Of a DNA stretch of 64,000 bases, positions 15,605 to 24,745 are shown piece after piece. The stretch's first letter is position 1, and each line of letters begins with the position of its first letter. Position numbers and translations under genes: made by a program. The notes under the pieces are model-generated. The model made no database searches and was not told the origin of the DNA. It saw only the letters and a program-made list of their open reading frames with translations. The DNA is taken from contig NZ_LVHI01000012.1 in assembly GCF_001645385.1 (NCBI RefSeq), positions 332,106 through 396,105 on the forward strand. Reading direction: 5' to 3'. This DNA comes from Rhodococcoides kyotonense. GTDB lineage: Bacteria; Actinomycetota; Actinomycetes; Mycobacteriales; Mycobacteriaceae.

Positions 15605-18052
15605 CTACAGCTTGGTCATCGGCACGCCACCGATGAGCATCATCTTGACGCGACCGGACGTGCCGAAGTCGACGAGCACCATCGCCGAGGTACCGCTTCC
15701 GGTGGACTCGAGGACCGTTCCGAGGCCGTACTTGTCGTGGTTGACGCGATCGCCGACGGCCAGCACCAGCGTGTTGTTCTTGGGTCGGGGCGCACCGAAG
15801 CTGGGGGTCGACGGCCGATCGCCGAACCCACCGCCGCCGAAGCCGCCACCGCCGAAGCCCCCACCGAATCCGGATCGCGGCCGTCCACCGCCGATCGCGC
15901 GGCCGGAGATACCCGGGTCCTCACGCTTCCAGTTGATCAAGGACTGCGGAATCTCCTGCAGGAAGCGCGATTCGGGGTTGTTGATCGGCTGACCCCATGC
16001 CGACCGCATGATCGCGCGCGTCACGTACAACCGATGGCGCGCCCGAGTGATGCCGACGTACGCAAGCCTGCGTTCCTCGGACAATTCGTGCGGATCGCCG
16101 AGTGCCCGCATGTGCGGGAACTGACCGTCCTCCCACCCCGTCACGAAGACGACCGGAAATTCGAGACCCTTCGCGGTGTGCAGCGTCATCAGCGTGACGA
16201 CACCTGTGCCGGAGTCCGGAATCTGGTCGGTATCGGCGACCAAGGACACTCGTTCGAGGAAGGCCGCGAGCGAACCGGGCTCGGGTAGACCCTCGTCGTC
16301 GGCATCCTCGTCGACGACGTCATCGGTGTCGAGCTCCGCCTCGACGGCCGCCAGGTTTCGCGCCTCCGACGTGAATTCCCGTGCGACGCTGACCAATTCG
16401 TTGAGGTTGTCGAGACGCGCGCCGTCCTGTGGATCACTGCTGCCTTCGAGTTCGGCGCGGTAGCCCGTCCGATCGAGCACGGCTTCGACGACGTCACCGA
16501 TGTCGGCGATGTCGTTGCCGTCACCGTCCGTGGTGCCGAGTACGTCACGCAGTTCGTCGAGCAGATCGAGGAACTGACCGATCAACTTCTGCGCACGCGA
16601 GTTGAGCAGCGCAACCTTGCCGTCGGCCGCGTCGCGCAGAGCCCGAGCGAAGCTGATGTCGCGCTGCTCGGCATGCACGGCCACGCACGCCTCGGCGCGA
16701 TCGCCGATTCCGCGCTTGGGCACATTGAGAATGCGACGCATACTGACGGTGTCGTCTTCGTTGGACAACACACGCAGGTAGGCGACGATGTCGCGAATCT
16801 CCTTGCGCTCGTAGAACCGAACGCCGCCGACGACCTTGTACGGCAGCCCGAGGCGGATGAAGATCTCTTCGAGCGCACGGGAGGAATTGTTGGTGCGATA
16901 GAAGACCGCGACCTCGTCGTAGCGGACGCCTTCGCCGTCGACCAGCCGATCGATTTCCGACGCGACGAACGACGCCTCGTCGTGCTCGTTGTCCGCGACG
17001 TAGCCGACGATCAGCTCGCCCTCGCCGGAGTCGGTCCACAGCCGCTTCTCGCGCCTGCCCGCGTTACGCGAGATGACGGAGTTGGCCGCCGACAGAATGT
17101 TCTGCGTCGACCGGTAATTCTGCTCGAGCAGGATGGTGCGCGCATCGGGATAGTCGCGCTCGAACTCCTCGATATTGCGAATCGTCGCGCCACGGAACGC
17201 GTAGATGGACTGATCGGCGTCACCGACGACACACAGCTCCCCCGGCTCGACGGTGCCCTCGAGTGCCCCGTCGGAATCCTCACGGCCCACGAGCTCACGC
17301 ACGAGCATGTACTGAGCGTGGTTGGTGTCCTGGTACTCGTCGACGAGCACATGGCGGAACCGTCGACGGTAGTACTCGGCGACCTGTGGAAAGGCCTGAA
17401 GCAGCCCGACGGTCTCGCCGATCAGGTCGTCGAAGTCCATGGCATTCGCGGCGCGGAGGCGCTGCTGATAGTGACCGTAGACGCGCGCGATGAGCTTCGG
17501 CAGCTCCACGGTCTCCTTCTCCGCGTCCGCCGCGGCGTCCTCGGGGCCGATGAGCTCGTTCTTCAGGTTGGAGATGTGCGTGGCCAACAACCGCGCCGAG
17601 AACTTCTTCGTGTCGATCTGCAGATCCTTGGAGATCATCGTCAGCAGGCGACGCGAGTCGTCGGCGTCGTAGATCGAGAAGTTCGAGTTCAGACCCGGCA
17701 GCAACGATGCCTGGCTGCGCAGGATGCGGACGCAGCTGGAGTGGAACGTCGACACCCACATGCTGTTGGCGCGTGGACCGACGAGACCTGCAACACGTTC
17801 ACGCATCTCGGCGGCAGCCTTGTTGGTGAACGTGATGGCCAGTACCTGCCCGGGAGAGACGCCCCGCTCGGCCAGAAGGTAGGCGATGCGACGCGTCAGG
17901 ACGGCCGTCTTACCCGAGCCTGCACCTGCGACGATGAGCAACGGCGATCCAGAATGCACCACGGCCTCGCGCTGCTGGGGATTCAGCCCCTCCAACAGCG
18001 CTTCCGACTTGCTCTTACCTGGCACTGGGACAACCTGAAGATTCGTGTTCAT
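15605..18052 (-). CDS. pcrA: ATP-dependent DNA helicase UvrD/PcrA (UvrD1)
   Basis: This superfamily 1A 3'-5' helicase acts in nucleotide excision repair and replication-fork maintenance. The 815-residue product has Walker A AGAGSGKT at 42-49, TFTNKAAAEMRERV (motif Ia), the DEYQDTN Walker B region, GDADQSIYAFRGA (motif III), EQNYRST (motif IV), LMTLHTAKGLEFPVVF (motif V) and EERRLAYVGITRA (motif VI). A Gly/Phe-rich linker of about 30 residues (from about 730) separates the motor from a C-terminal Tudor-like domain ending VDFGTSGRVKMMLI. This is the full mycobacterial UvrD1 architecture. It is divergent from chorismate mutase, as uvrD1 is from Rv0948c. Confidence 0.95.
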   Translation of the reverse strand: MNTNLQVVPVPGKSKSEALLEGLNPQQREAVVHSGSPLLIVAGAGSGKTAVLTRRIAYLLAERGVSPGQVLAITFTNKAAAEMRERVAGLVGPRANSMWVSTFHSSCVRILRSQASLLPGLNSNFSIYDADDSRRLLTMISKDLQIDTKKFSARLLATHISNLKNELIGPEDAAADAEKETVELPKLIARVYGHYQQRLRAANAMDFDDLIGETVGLLQAFPQVAEYYRRRFRHVLVDEYQDTNHAQYMLVRELVGREDSDGALEGTVEPGELCVVGDADQSIYAFRGATIRNIEEFERDYPDARTILLEQNYRSTQNILSAANSVISRNAGRREKRLWTDSGEGELIVGYVADNEHDEASFVASEIDRLVDGEGVRYDEVAVFYRTNNSSRALEEIFIRLGLPYKVVGGVRFYERKEIRDIVAYLRVLSNEDDTVSMRRILNVPKRGIGDRAEACVAVHAEQRDISFARALRDAADGKVALLNSRAQKLIGQFLDLLDELRDVLGTTDGDGNDIADIGDVVEAVLDRTGYRAELEGSSDPQDGARLDNLNELVSVAREFTSEARNLAAVEAELDTDDVVDEDADDEGLPEPGSLAAFLERVSLVADTDQIPDSGTGVVTLMTLHTAKGLEFPVVFVTGWEDGQFPHMRALGDPHELSEERRLAYVGITRARHRLYVTRAIMRSAWGQPINNPESRFLQEIPQSLINWKREDPGISGRAIGGGRPRSGFGGGFGGGGFGGGGFGDRPSTPSFGAPRPKNNTLVLAVGDRVNHDKYGLGTVLESTGSGTSAMVLVDFGTSGRVKMMLIGGVPMTKL

Positions 18053-18243
18053 CGCGCATCCAGATTACCGGTGGGGACCGACAGGACGTCATCGCCGAGG
18101 ACGTCGCACGAACAGCCGACTTTTCACGGGCGGCATCCGAGTGGCAAACTGGATCGGTGATCGAAACAGCCGTCCGTCGCCGCCTCCTGCCGTCGGTCGA
18201 TCTACCAGCGACGAGACAAGGGGATTGTCGGTAGCAGTGCGCG

Positions 18244-18279
18244 CCCCGAGGTCCTCTTTTCGACGAGGGTCCGGGGTTT
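18244..18279 (+). promoter_or_regulatory. Terminator-like hairpin in the chorismate mutase leader
   Basis: CCCCG (18244-18248) pairs with CGGGG (18272-18276), with an inner CCTC/GAGG stem around TTTTCGAC, and TTTCTT follows. It lies about 90 nt before the chorismate mutase start inside the 316-bp divergent gap. The form suggests an attenuator or a leader terminator. A nearby short reading frame (GTG at about 18168, 25 codons) has no run of aromatic codons, so classical amino-acid attenuation is not supported. The rest of the 18053-18368 gap shows no gene. Confidence 0.4.
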
Positions 18280-18368
18280 CTTCATGTAATTGCCGACATT
18301 CCGACCCACGCACCCGCGTAACGGTGACGAACAAGCCAACGATCCACGAAGTGACAATAGGAGAGAAA

Positions 18369-18659
18369 ATGGCATCCACCACGCAGAGCGACTCCGAATC
18401 CACGTTGCCGTCGACCGAGGCAGAGATCGACGATCTCCGCCAGGAGATCGACCGCCTGGACGCCGAGATCCTGGCCGCCATCCAGCGCCGCACCGAGGTC
18501 TCGCAGTTGATCGGCCGCACCCGCATGGCTTCGGGTGGTCCTCGCATGGTCCACAGCCGTGAGATGAAGGTTCTCGACCGCTTCAGCGCCCTCGGCCAGG
18601 AAGGGCACACGCTTGCAATGCTTCTTCTCCGCCTCGGCCGCGGACGTCTCGGCCGCTAG
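18369..18659 (+). CDS. Chorismate mutase, AroQ class (Rv0948c type)
   Basis: It converts chorismate to prephenate for Phe/Tyr synthesis. The 96-residue product has the single helical AroQ domain: IDDLRQEIDRLDAEILAAIQRR near residue 17-38, the catalytic-site KLAR-like segment around GRTRMASGGPRMVHSREM, and the C-terminal LLLRLGRGRLG tail. In mycobacteria that tail mediates activation by DAHP synthase, because the isolated mutase is weak. The ATG at 18369 follows AGGAG by 5 nt, which decides the start over an upstream frame without similarity. The neighbours pcrA/uvrD1 and pgi match M. tuberculosis. Confidence 0.93.
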   Translation: MASTTQSDSESTLPSTEAEIDDLRQEIDRLDAEILAAIQRRTEVSQLIGRTRMASGGPRMVHSREMKVLDRFSALGQEGHTLAMLLLRLGRGRLGR

Positions 18660-18712
18660 ACACCCGGGCCGCTGGACGCCGGGCCCTGTACGTCCGGTAG
18701 CTGACAACCTCG

Positions 18713-18750
18713 ACGCTCGTTGTGCACGGCAACCCGTGCACAACGAGCGT
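18713..18750. terminator. Bidirectional terminator hairpin between chorismate mutase and gabD
   Basis: Perfect 17-bp arms, ACGCTCGTTGTGCACGG (18713-18729) and its complement (18734-18750), flank the tetraloop CAAC. It sits 53 bp after the chorismate mutase stop and 5 bp past the end of the convergent gabD gene. No long U-run occurs on either side. Confidence 0.7.
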
Positions 18751-18755
18751 TTCGG

Positions 18756-20207
18756 TCAGCTCAGAGCGATGTACTTGGTCTCCAGGTACTCCTCGATCCC
18801 CTCGCTTCCCCCTTCGCGACCGAAGCCGGAAGCCTTCACACCACCGAACGGCGCCGCCGCGTCCGAGATGACTCCGCGGTTGACGCCCACCATGCCGCTG
18901 TCGATGGCGTCGGCGACCCGTAGCGCTCGATCGAGCCCCTGCGTGTAGATGTACGACGCGAGACCGAATTCCGTGTCGTTCGCGGCCGCGATTCCTTCTT
19001 CCTCGGTGTCGAATCCGACGATCGGTGCGACGGGTCCGAAGACCTCTTCCTTCAGAATTCGTGCTTTCGCAGGAACGTCGGTGAGAACGGTCGCGGGATA
19101 GAAGTAGCCGTCACCGCCTGCGGCCTCGCCGCCCAGCGCCACCGTCGCACCGGCGTTCACGGCGTCGTCCACGAGTTCCTGGACCTTGCTCAGCTGGTCG
19201 GCGTTGATCAGCGGCCCGAGCTTGGTGTCGGGATCGATGCCGGGTCCGAGCGTGAACGTCTTCATCTTCTCGACGAGTTTCGCCGTGAATTCTTCGCGAA
19301 CGCTGTTGGCGACGTGGAAACGGTTCGCAGCGGTGCACGCCTCGCCGCCGTTGCGCAGCTTGGCGAGAATCGCACCGTCGACGGCCGCGTCGATGTCCGC
19401 GTCGTCGAACACGACGAACGGCGCATTGCCGCCGAGCTCCATCGACGTCCGCAACAAGCTGCCCGCAGACTGTTCGACGAGCTTGCGACCCACCTCCGTC
19501 GAGCCGGTGAACGTCAGCTTCCGCAGCCGCGGATCCTCCAACAAGGGTGCGCTGACCGCGCTGGACTTCGACGTCGTCAGCACGGACAGGACACCCTCGG
19601 GCAGTCCTGCCTCGGCGAACAGCTGCGCGAGCAACAGCATGGTCAGGGGCGTCTCGCTCGCGGGCTTGACGATGATCGTCGATCCCGACGCCAGCGCAGG
19701 TCCGATCTTCCGAGTCCCCATCGCGAGCGGGAAGTTCCACGGTGTGATGGCGAGAACCGGCCCGACGGGCACCTTGGTGACCAGGATGCGTCCGTTGCCC
19801 GCAGGCGCCGGGGTGTAGCGGCCGTCGACGCGAACGGCCTCTTCCGCAAACCATCGGAAGAATTCGGCACCGTACTTGACCTCGGCCTTCGATTCGGCAA
19901 GAGCCTTACCCATCTCGAGCGTCATGACGGCCGCGATGTCGTCGGCGCGTGCCGTGATCTTCTCGAAGACCGCGCGCAGAATCTCACCGCGCTCACGAGC
20001 GGGAGTCTTGCCCCAGGACTTCTGGGCGCCGGCGGCCGCGTCGAGCGCCTTGATCGCGTCGCCCGCACTGGCGTCGGCGACCCGGGTGAGAGGCTTGCCG
20101 GTAGCAGGATCCTTGACCTCGAACGTCGCACCGTTCTCGGCATCGACCGCGAGGCCGCCGATCCACAATTTCGCAGGAATCGATTCGATGAGCTTGGAGG
20201 TGTGCAT
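18756..20207 (-). CDS. gabD: NAD(P)+-dependent succinate-semialdehyde dehydrogenase
   Basis: The enzyme oxidises succinate semialdehyde to succinate, joining GABA breakdown or the 2-oxoglutarate bypass to the TCA cycle. The 483-residue product has the aldehyde dehydrogenase motifs [44 protein letters not shown] (catalytic Glu) and [11 protein letters not shown] (catalytic Cys). The usual GabD motif is GQxC; here EAC stands in its place. The ATG at 20207 gives a family-typical N-terminus; a longer frame adds 22 unmatched residues. It could also serve other semialdehydes. It is divergent from pgi, with an 80-bp gap. Confidence 0.85.
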   Translation of the reverse strand: MHTSKLIESIPAKLWIGGLAVDAENGATFEVKDPATGKPLTRVADASAGDAIKALDAAAGAQKSWGKTPARERGEILRAVFEKITARADDIAAVMTLEMGKALAESKAEVKYGAEFFRWFAEEAVRVDGRYTPAPAGNGRILVTKVPVGPVLAITPWNFPLAMGTRKIGPALASGSTIIVKPASETPLTMLLLAQLFAEAGLPEGVLSVLTTSKSSAVSAPLLEDPRLRKLTFTGSTEVGRKLVEQSAGSLLRTSMELGGNAPFVVFDDADIDAAVDGAILAKLRNGGEACTAANRFHVANSVREEFTAKLVEKMKTFTLGPGIDPDTKLGPLINADQLSKVQELVDDAVNAGATVALGGEAAGGDGYFYPATVLTDVPAKARILKEEVFGPVAPIVGFDTEEEGIAAANDTEFGLASYIYTQGLDRALRVADAIDSGMVGVNRGVISDAAAPFGGVKASGFGREGGSEGIEEYLETKYIALS

Positions 20208-20287
20208 CCCTTCAGTCTGCCCTTGCTGTCTGCACAGCAAACGAGAAGGCGCGCACTCGGGCCGTCCGCCCACTAGGGTTTGTCGAT

Positions 20288-21937
20288 ATGAGCAGTGACA
20301 TCACGGGCACCGAGGCCTGGACGAACCTGAAGGCGCATCACTCCTCCATCGGCGAGACCGACCTGCGAACTCTGTTCGCCGACGACCCGGATCGCGGCCG
20401 CGAGTTCACCTTGACCGCGGGCGATCTGCACATCGACTACAGCAAGCACCGGATCGACCGCGAGACCGTGTCTCTTCTCGTCGAACTCGCCCGCGCAGCC
20501 GACATCGAAGGCCGTCGCGACGCGATGTTCGCGGGCGAGCACATCAACACCTCCGAGGATCGGGCAGTTCTGCACACCGCGCTTCGCCTTCCCGCCGACG
20601 CTCAGCTGGAAGTCGACGGACAGAACGTCGTCGCCGATGTTCACGAAGTCCTCACGCGAATGGGAGAATTCACCGATCGCGTCCGCTCCGGCGAATGGGT
20701 CGGCGCGACGGGCAAGAAGATCGAGACCGTCGTCAACATCGGTATCGGTGGCAGCGACCTCGGACCCGTCATGGTCTATCAGGCACTGCGCCACTACGCC
20801 GACGCAGGCATCTCGGCGAAATTCGTGTCCAACGTCGACCCTGCCGATCTCGTCGGGGCGCTCGACGGACTCGACCCGGCGACGACGTTGTTCATCATCG
20901 CGTCGAAGACCTTCTCGACTCTCGAAACGCTCACCAACGCAACAGCTGCGCGACGCTGGCTCGTCGACTCGCTCGGCGAGGACGCCGTCGCCAAGCATTT
21001 CGTGGCGGTGTCGACCAACGCGGAACGCGTCGCCGATTTCGGTATCGACACCGACAACATGTTCGGATTCTGGGACTGGGTCGGCGGACGATACTCGGTC
21101 GACTCGGCGATCGGCCTGTCGGTCATGGCGGTCATCGGAAAGGAGGCGTTCGGAGAATTCCTGGACGGCTTCCACCGCGTCGACGAGCATTTCCGAACCG
21201 CTCCCCTTGCCGAGAACGCGCCGGTGCTGCTCGGCCTCATCGGACTCTGGTACAACAACTTCTTCGGCGCGGAAACCCGTGCAGTGCTGCCGTATTCGAA
21301 CGATCTCGCACGCTTCCCGGCGTATCTGCAGCAGCTGACGATGGAGTCCAACGGCAAGTCCGTCAAAGCCGACGGATCGCCCGTGACGACGTCGACCGGC
21401 GAAATCTTCTGGGGTGAGCCGGGAACCAACGGTCAGCACGCGTTCTACCAGTTGCTGCACCAGGGAACACGACTGATCCCGGCCGACTTCATCGGGTTCG
21501 CCGAGCCCACCGACGATCTCCCGACGCGCGACGGCAGCGGCAGCATGCACGACCTGCTGATGAGCAACTACTTCGCGCAGACCAAGGTGCTCGCATTCGG
21601 CAAGACCGCGGACGAGATCGCCGCGGAAGGAACGCCGTCGGATGTGGTGCAGCACAAGGTGATGCCGGGCAACCGTCCGTCGACGTCGATTCTCGCGCCG
21701 AAGTTGACGCCGTCGGTCGTCGGCCAGCTCATCGCACTGTACGAACACCAGGTGTTCGTCGAGGGCATGGTGTGGGGCGTCGACCCGTTCGACCAGTGGG
21801 GCGTCGAACTCGGCAAGACGCAGGCACTGGAACTGACACCGGTCTTGACCGACGCCGAAGCACCTGCAGCGCAATCCGACTCGTCCACCGACGCGTTGGT
21901 CCGGTGGTACCGGGATCAGCGGGGTCGAGCGAAGTAG
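20288..21937 (+). CDS. pgi: Glucose-6-phosphate isomerase
   Basis: It interconverts glucose 6-phosphate and fructose 6-phosphate. The 549-residue product carries both family signatures: [20 protein letters not shown] near residue 150 and the C-terminal [20 protein letters not shown] near 490-510. TAAAR-type phosphate-site residues sit between them (SKTFSTLET). The ATG at 20288 lies 8 nt after TAGGGT, compatible with a leaderless transcript. It is followed by a long hairpin at 21951-22013 that probably ends the transcript. Confidence 0.96.
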   Translation: MSSDITGTEAWTNLKAHHSSIGETDLRTLFADDPDRGREFTLTAGDLHIDYSKHRIDRETVSLLVELARAADIEGRRDAMFAGEHINTSEDRAVLHTALRLPADAQLEVDGQNVVADVHEVLTRMGEFTDRVRSGEWVGATGKKIETVVNIGIGGSDLGPVMVYQALRHYADAGISAKFVSNVDPADLVGALDGLDPATTLFIIASKTFSTLETLTNATAARRWLVDSLGEDAVAKHFVAVSTNAERVADFGIDTDNMFGFWDWVGGRYSVDSAIGLSVMAVIGKEAFGEFLDGFHRVDEHFRTAPLAENAPVLLGLIGLWYNNFFGAETRAVLPYSNDLARFPAYLQQLTMESNGKSVKADGSPVTTSTGEIFWGEPGTNGQHAFYQLLHQGTRLIPADFIGFAEPTDDLPTRDGSGSMHDLLMSNYFAQTKVLAFGKTADEIAAEGTPSDVVQHKVMPGNRPSTSILAPKLTPSVVGQLIALYEHQVFVEGMVWGVDPFDQWGVELGKTQALELTPVLTDAEAPAAQSDSSTDALVRWYRDQRGRAK

Positions 21938-21950
21938 CTACGGCGGCGGC

Positions 21951-22013
21951 GAAATTTACCCTCCTGTTGTGCGGTTTCGAGGCCCATAGCCACACAATAG
22001 GAGGGTAAATTTC
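21951..22013. repeat. Palindromic element, copy 1
   Basis: A 24-nt arm starting GAAATTTACCCTCCTGTTG (21951-21974) pairs with 21990-22013 around a 15-nt loop. Two positions differ, G/A and C/T against the perfect complement, so one strand keeps G-U pairs. The same element recurs at 23010-23066 with a different loop of the same length. It lies 13 bp past the pgi stop and probably also works as a terminator. Confidence 0.85.
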
Positions 22014-22057
22014 GGTCGTGGGGGATCCGTCCGGCGTCGGTGCGCGTCCAACCGAGT

Positions 22058-23005
22058 ATGGATTTCGACGGCCTGTTCTCCCGCGCCGACGCGCTCGCTT
22101 CCGGGATGTCCGACGGGCAGTTGCTCAGAGCTCGCCGACGTGGCGAGGTGTTGACGATTCGGCCGGGCGCCTATGTGACGTCCGAGCACTTCGGAACATT
22201 GGACTCGGAGCAACAACACCTGATGTTGGCCCGAGCCATAGCCCTCGACAGTCCCGTCGTTCTGAGCCACCAGTCTGCGGCTATCGCCTGGGGCATCGAT
22301 GTGTGGGGGCTACCGCTCGCGCAGGTGCACACGACGAACGGCCGCAGCATCACGGCCAGGAGCAGTCGTCGATGGAGGGTGCACGGTACTGCCCTCGATC
22401 CCGACGAGCACACCTCCCGCGACGGAGTGGGGCTGACGACACCGGCGCGAACCGTCGTCGACATCGCGCGATCCACCGACTTCGAACATGCTGTGTGCGT
22501 GGGTGATTCAGCTTTGCGACGCGGGCTCGTCACGATCGGAGAACTGCAGGAATCGGTAGTGCGGGCCAAGCATCGCACGGGCGTGCAGAATGCGGTCGAC
22601 GCGGTAGCCGCGATGACCGACCGCAGCGACAGCGTCGGCGAAACACGGAGTCGACTCATCCTCGTCGACGCAGGATTCGTTCCGCTACTCAATCCATCTC
22701 TGTACGACGACGGCGGCGCCTTCCTCGGCCGCGTCGACTTCTTGCTCGGACCTCCGCCGGTCGTGCTCGAGTTCGACGGCGTCGGCAAGTACGGGGCAAG
22801 CGCCGTCGAGATCCGTGCAACCGCGCTGGCTGAGAAATATCGCGAGGATCGGATCCGCGCGGTCGGCTATCCGTTCGCACGATGGGGCTGGGACGACCTT
22901 TCCCGGCCTGCCGTCATCGTGGACCGGGTCCGGCGGGCGCTCGAATTGGCGAGCCGTGCGCCAGCGCCGACTGGTTGTATCCGTAACAACCCGATGCCGC
23001 GCTGA
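22058..23005 (+). CDS. AbiEi-like/DUF559 protein with a Vsr-type nuclease-like C-terminus
   Basis: The 315-residue product has an N-terminal winged-helix-like region (SDGQLLRARRRGEVLTIRPGAYV), as in AbiEi antitoxins. The C-terminal region resembles DUF559/very-short-patch-repair endonuclease folds: RVDFLLGPPPVVLEFDGVGKY, then EKYREDRIRAVGYPFARWGWDDL. The Asp/Glu-x-Asp-Gly...Lys pattern is the putative metal site. Such genes are common as solitary multi-copy families in rhodococci and mycobacteria, and their role is unknown. There is no partner AbiEii-type toxin beside it. Starts at GTG 22040 or ATG 22058 are possible; neither has a clear ribosome site. It is framed by two copies of the same palindrome. 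Confidence 0.8.
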   Translation: MDFDGLFSRADALASGMSDGQLLRARRRGEVLTIRPGAYVTSEHFGTLDSEQQHLMLARAIALDSPVVLSHQSAAIAWGIDVWGLPLAQVHTTNGRSITARSSRRWRVHGTALDPDEHTSRDGVGLTTPARTVVDIARSTDFEHAVCVGDSALRRGLVTIGELQESVVRAKHRTGVQNAVDAVAAMTDRSDSVGETRSRLILVDAGFVPLLNPSLYDDGGAFLGRVDFLLGPPPVVLEFDGVGKYGASAVEIRATALAEKYREDRIRAVGYPFARWGWDDLSRPAVIVDRVRRALELASRAPAPTGCIRNNPMPR

Positions 23006-23009
23006 CCAG

Positions 23010-23066
23010 ATTTACCCTCCTGTTGTGCGGTTTTCGACCCCGAACCCACACAATAGGAGGGTAAAT
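23010..23066. repeat. Palindromic element, copy 2
   Basis: ATTTACCCTCCTGTTGTGCGG (23010-23030) pairs with 23046-23066 around a 15-nt loop. The arms match copy 1 at 21951-22013 almost base for base, including the same two non-complementary positions, while the loops differ. It starts 4 bp after the DUF559-gene stop. Confidence 0.85.
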
Positions 23067-23071
23067 TTGCC

Positions 23072-23113
23072 GCGCGGGAGCAGTCCGCGCGGGAGCAGTC
23101 CGCTCGGGAGCAG
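23072..23113. repeat. 15-bp short tandem repeat, 2.8 copies
   Basis: GCGCGGGAGCAGTCC occurs at 23072 and 23087 and, cut short with one change, at 23102. It lies between palindrome copy 2 and the stop codon of the AidB-like gene at 23120. It is non-coding. Confidence 0.8.
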
Positions 23114-23119
23114 CCCCGC

Positions 23120-24745
23120 TTACACCCTCGCCAACACCGCTGCGGTATCCACCCCCGTCGGCAAGGTGCCGAAGGCCCCGCCCCAGTCTTCTGCCAACCT
23201 GCTGGCGCAGAAGGCGTCGGCAACCGCGGGATCTCCGTGACGCACGAGCAGGGACCCCTGCAGCACGAGGGCCATCGACTCGACGACGCGTCGGGCGCGG
23301 TATTCGATGTCGGACCGGTCGGCCAGCTCCTTGCCGACGCGGGCGATGGCGTCGTCGAGTCGAGAGTCCGCGCCTGCTGCGAGGCCGACCTCGGTGAAAT
23401 ACGCCTCGACGGTGTCGGGCTGCTTGGCCAAAGCGCGTAGGGAGTCAAGTGCCGCGACGTTGCCCGATCCTTCCCAGATGGACATGAGCGGCGACTCCCG
23501 GTACAGCCGGGGCATGCCCGATTCCTCGACGTAGCCGTTGCCGCCGAGACATTCGAGCGCCTCGGCCGCGTGCGACGGCGCCCGCTTGCACACCCAGTAC
23601 TTGGTGACGGCCAACGCGATTCGACGCAGTTCGGCTTCCTGCGTGTCACCCGAGGCGGCACGGTCGGTCGCCCCGGCCAACCGCATCATCACGGTCGTTG
23701 CCGCTTCGGATTCGATGATCAAGTCCGACAACACGTTCCGCATCAGTGGCTGATCGACCAATGCCGCACCGAACGCCTCGCGATGCCGAGCGTGGTGCAC
23801 CGCCCGCATCGTCCCCGCACGAATACCGGCCGCCGAGCCGATGACGCAGTCGAGCCGCGTCATGTTCACCATCTCGATGATGGTCGGGACGCCGCGTCCT
23901 TCCTCGCCGACGAGCCATCCCGTCGCACCCTGGTATTCGATCTCGCTCGACGCGTTGGACTTGTTCCCCAGTTTGTCCTTGAGTCGTTGCAGTGCAATGC
24001 GATTGAGCGAACCGTCGGGAAGGACGCGGGGCAGCAGGAAGCACGACAGCCCTCCGGGTGCCTGCGCGAGCGTCAGGAACATGTCGGACATCGGGGCAGA
24101 CGTGAACCACTTGTGCCCGACGATCGAAAAGGTCCCGTCCGAGGACGGCACCGCCGTGGTCGTGTTCGCGCGTACGTCGGAGCCACCCTGCTTCTCCGTC
24201 ATCGACATCCCTGCGATGAGGCCTCGCTTCTCCGTCGGCACGCGGAGTCCGAAGTCGTAGTGCGTCGACGCCAACAACGGCTCGTACAACGCCGCCAGTT
24301 CCGAATTGTGCCGCAGCGCAGGCACTGCCGCGTACGTCATCGAGATCGGGCACATGTGTCCGGCGTCGGCCTGGCCCCACGCGTAGAACTTCGCGGCCCG
24401 TGCGACGTGGGCGCCGGAACGGTCGCATTGCCACGGGGTGGCATGCAAACCGCCCGCGACAGCCACCGACATCAGGTTGTGCCAGTGCGGATGGAACTCG
24501 ACCTCGTCGATGCGGTTGCCGTAACGGTCGTGTGTGTGAAGCACGGGTGGATGCTCGTTGGCCAGTCGGCCCCACTCCTGTGCCTCGACACTGCCGGCCA
24601 GATCGCCGAGCTCGCGGAGATCGTCGTACGCCCACTGCGCTCCCTCGCGCGCGAGACCTTCGAGCAGCGAGAAGTCGTCGGACGTGTCGTAGGGCAGTAG
24701 ATCCGGGACCTGATTGAAGACGCTGTGCGTGGCGGGGAATGTCAT
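23120..24745 (-). CDS. AidB-like acyl-CoA dehydrogenase family protein
   Basis: The 541-residue product has exactly the length of E. coli AidB, the flavoprotein of the alkylation response, and its motifs: MSMTEKQGGSDVRANTT near residue 183, GHKWFTSAPMSD, RLKDKLGNKSNASSEIEY near 256, and GGNGYVEESGMPRLYRES with SIWEGSGNVAALD near 405. It has the extra C-terminal domain that in AidB binds DNA. Whether it protects DNA or acts on an acyl-CoA is open. Its neighbours, a co-transcribed TetR regulator (4-bp ATGA overlap) and a divergent enoyl-CoA hydratase, favour acyl-CoA metabolism. Confidence 0.82.
   Translation of the reverse strand: MTFPATHSVFNQVPDLLPYDTSDDFSLLEGLAREGAQWAYDDLRELGDLAGSVEAQEWGRLANEHPPVLHTHDRYGNRIDEVEFHPHWHNLMSVAVAGGLHATPWQCDRSGAHVARAAKFYAWGQADAGHMCPISMTYAAVPALRHNSELAALYEPLLASTHYDFGLRVPTEKRGLIAGMSMTEKQGGSDVRANTTTAVPSSDGTFSIVGHKWFTSAPMSDMFLTLAQAPGGLSCFLLPRVLPDGSLNRIALQRLKDKLGNKSNASSEIEYQGATGWLVGEEGRGVPTIIEMVNMTRLDCVIGSAAGIRAGTMRAVHHARHREAFGAALVDQPLMRNVLSDLIIESEAATTVMMRLAGATDRAASGDTQEAELRRIALAVTKYWVCKRAPSHAAEALECLGGNGYVEESGMPRLYRESPLMSIWEGSGNVAALDSLRALAKQPDTVEAYFTEVGLAAGADSRLDDAIARVGKELADRSDIEYRARRVVESMALVLQGSLLVRHGDPAVADAFCASRLAEDWGGAFGTLPTGVDTAAVLARV

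Noticed and set aside
15349..15636. Repetitive 95-codon frame through the 69-bp repeats
   Set aside because: It stays open only because the period is divisible by three; no ribosome site, and it runs into pcrA on the opposite strand.
22058..23005. Complete AbiE toxin-antitoxin system
   Set aside because: Only an AbiEi-like winged helix fused to a DUF559-type domain is present; no nucleotidyltransferase toxin gene is adjacent.
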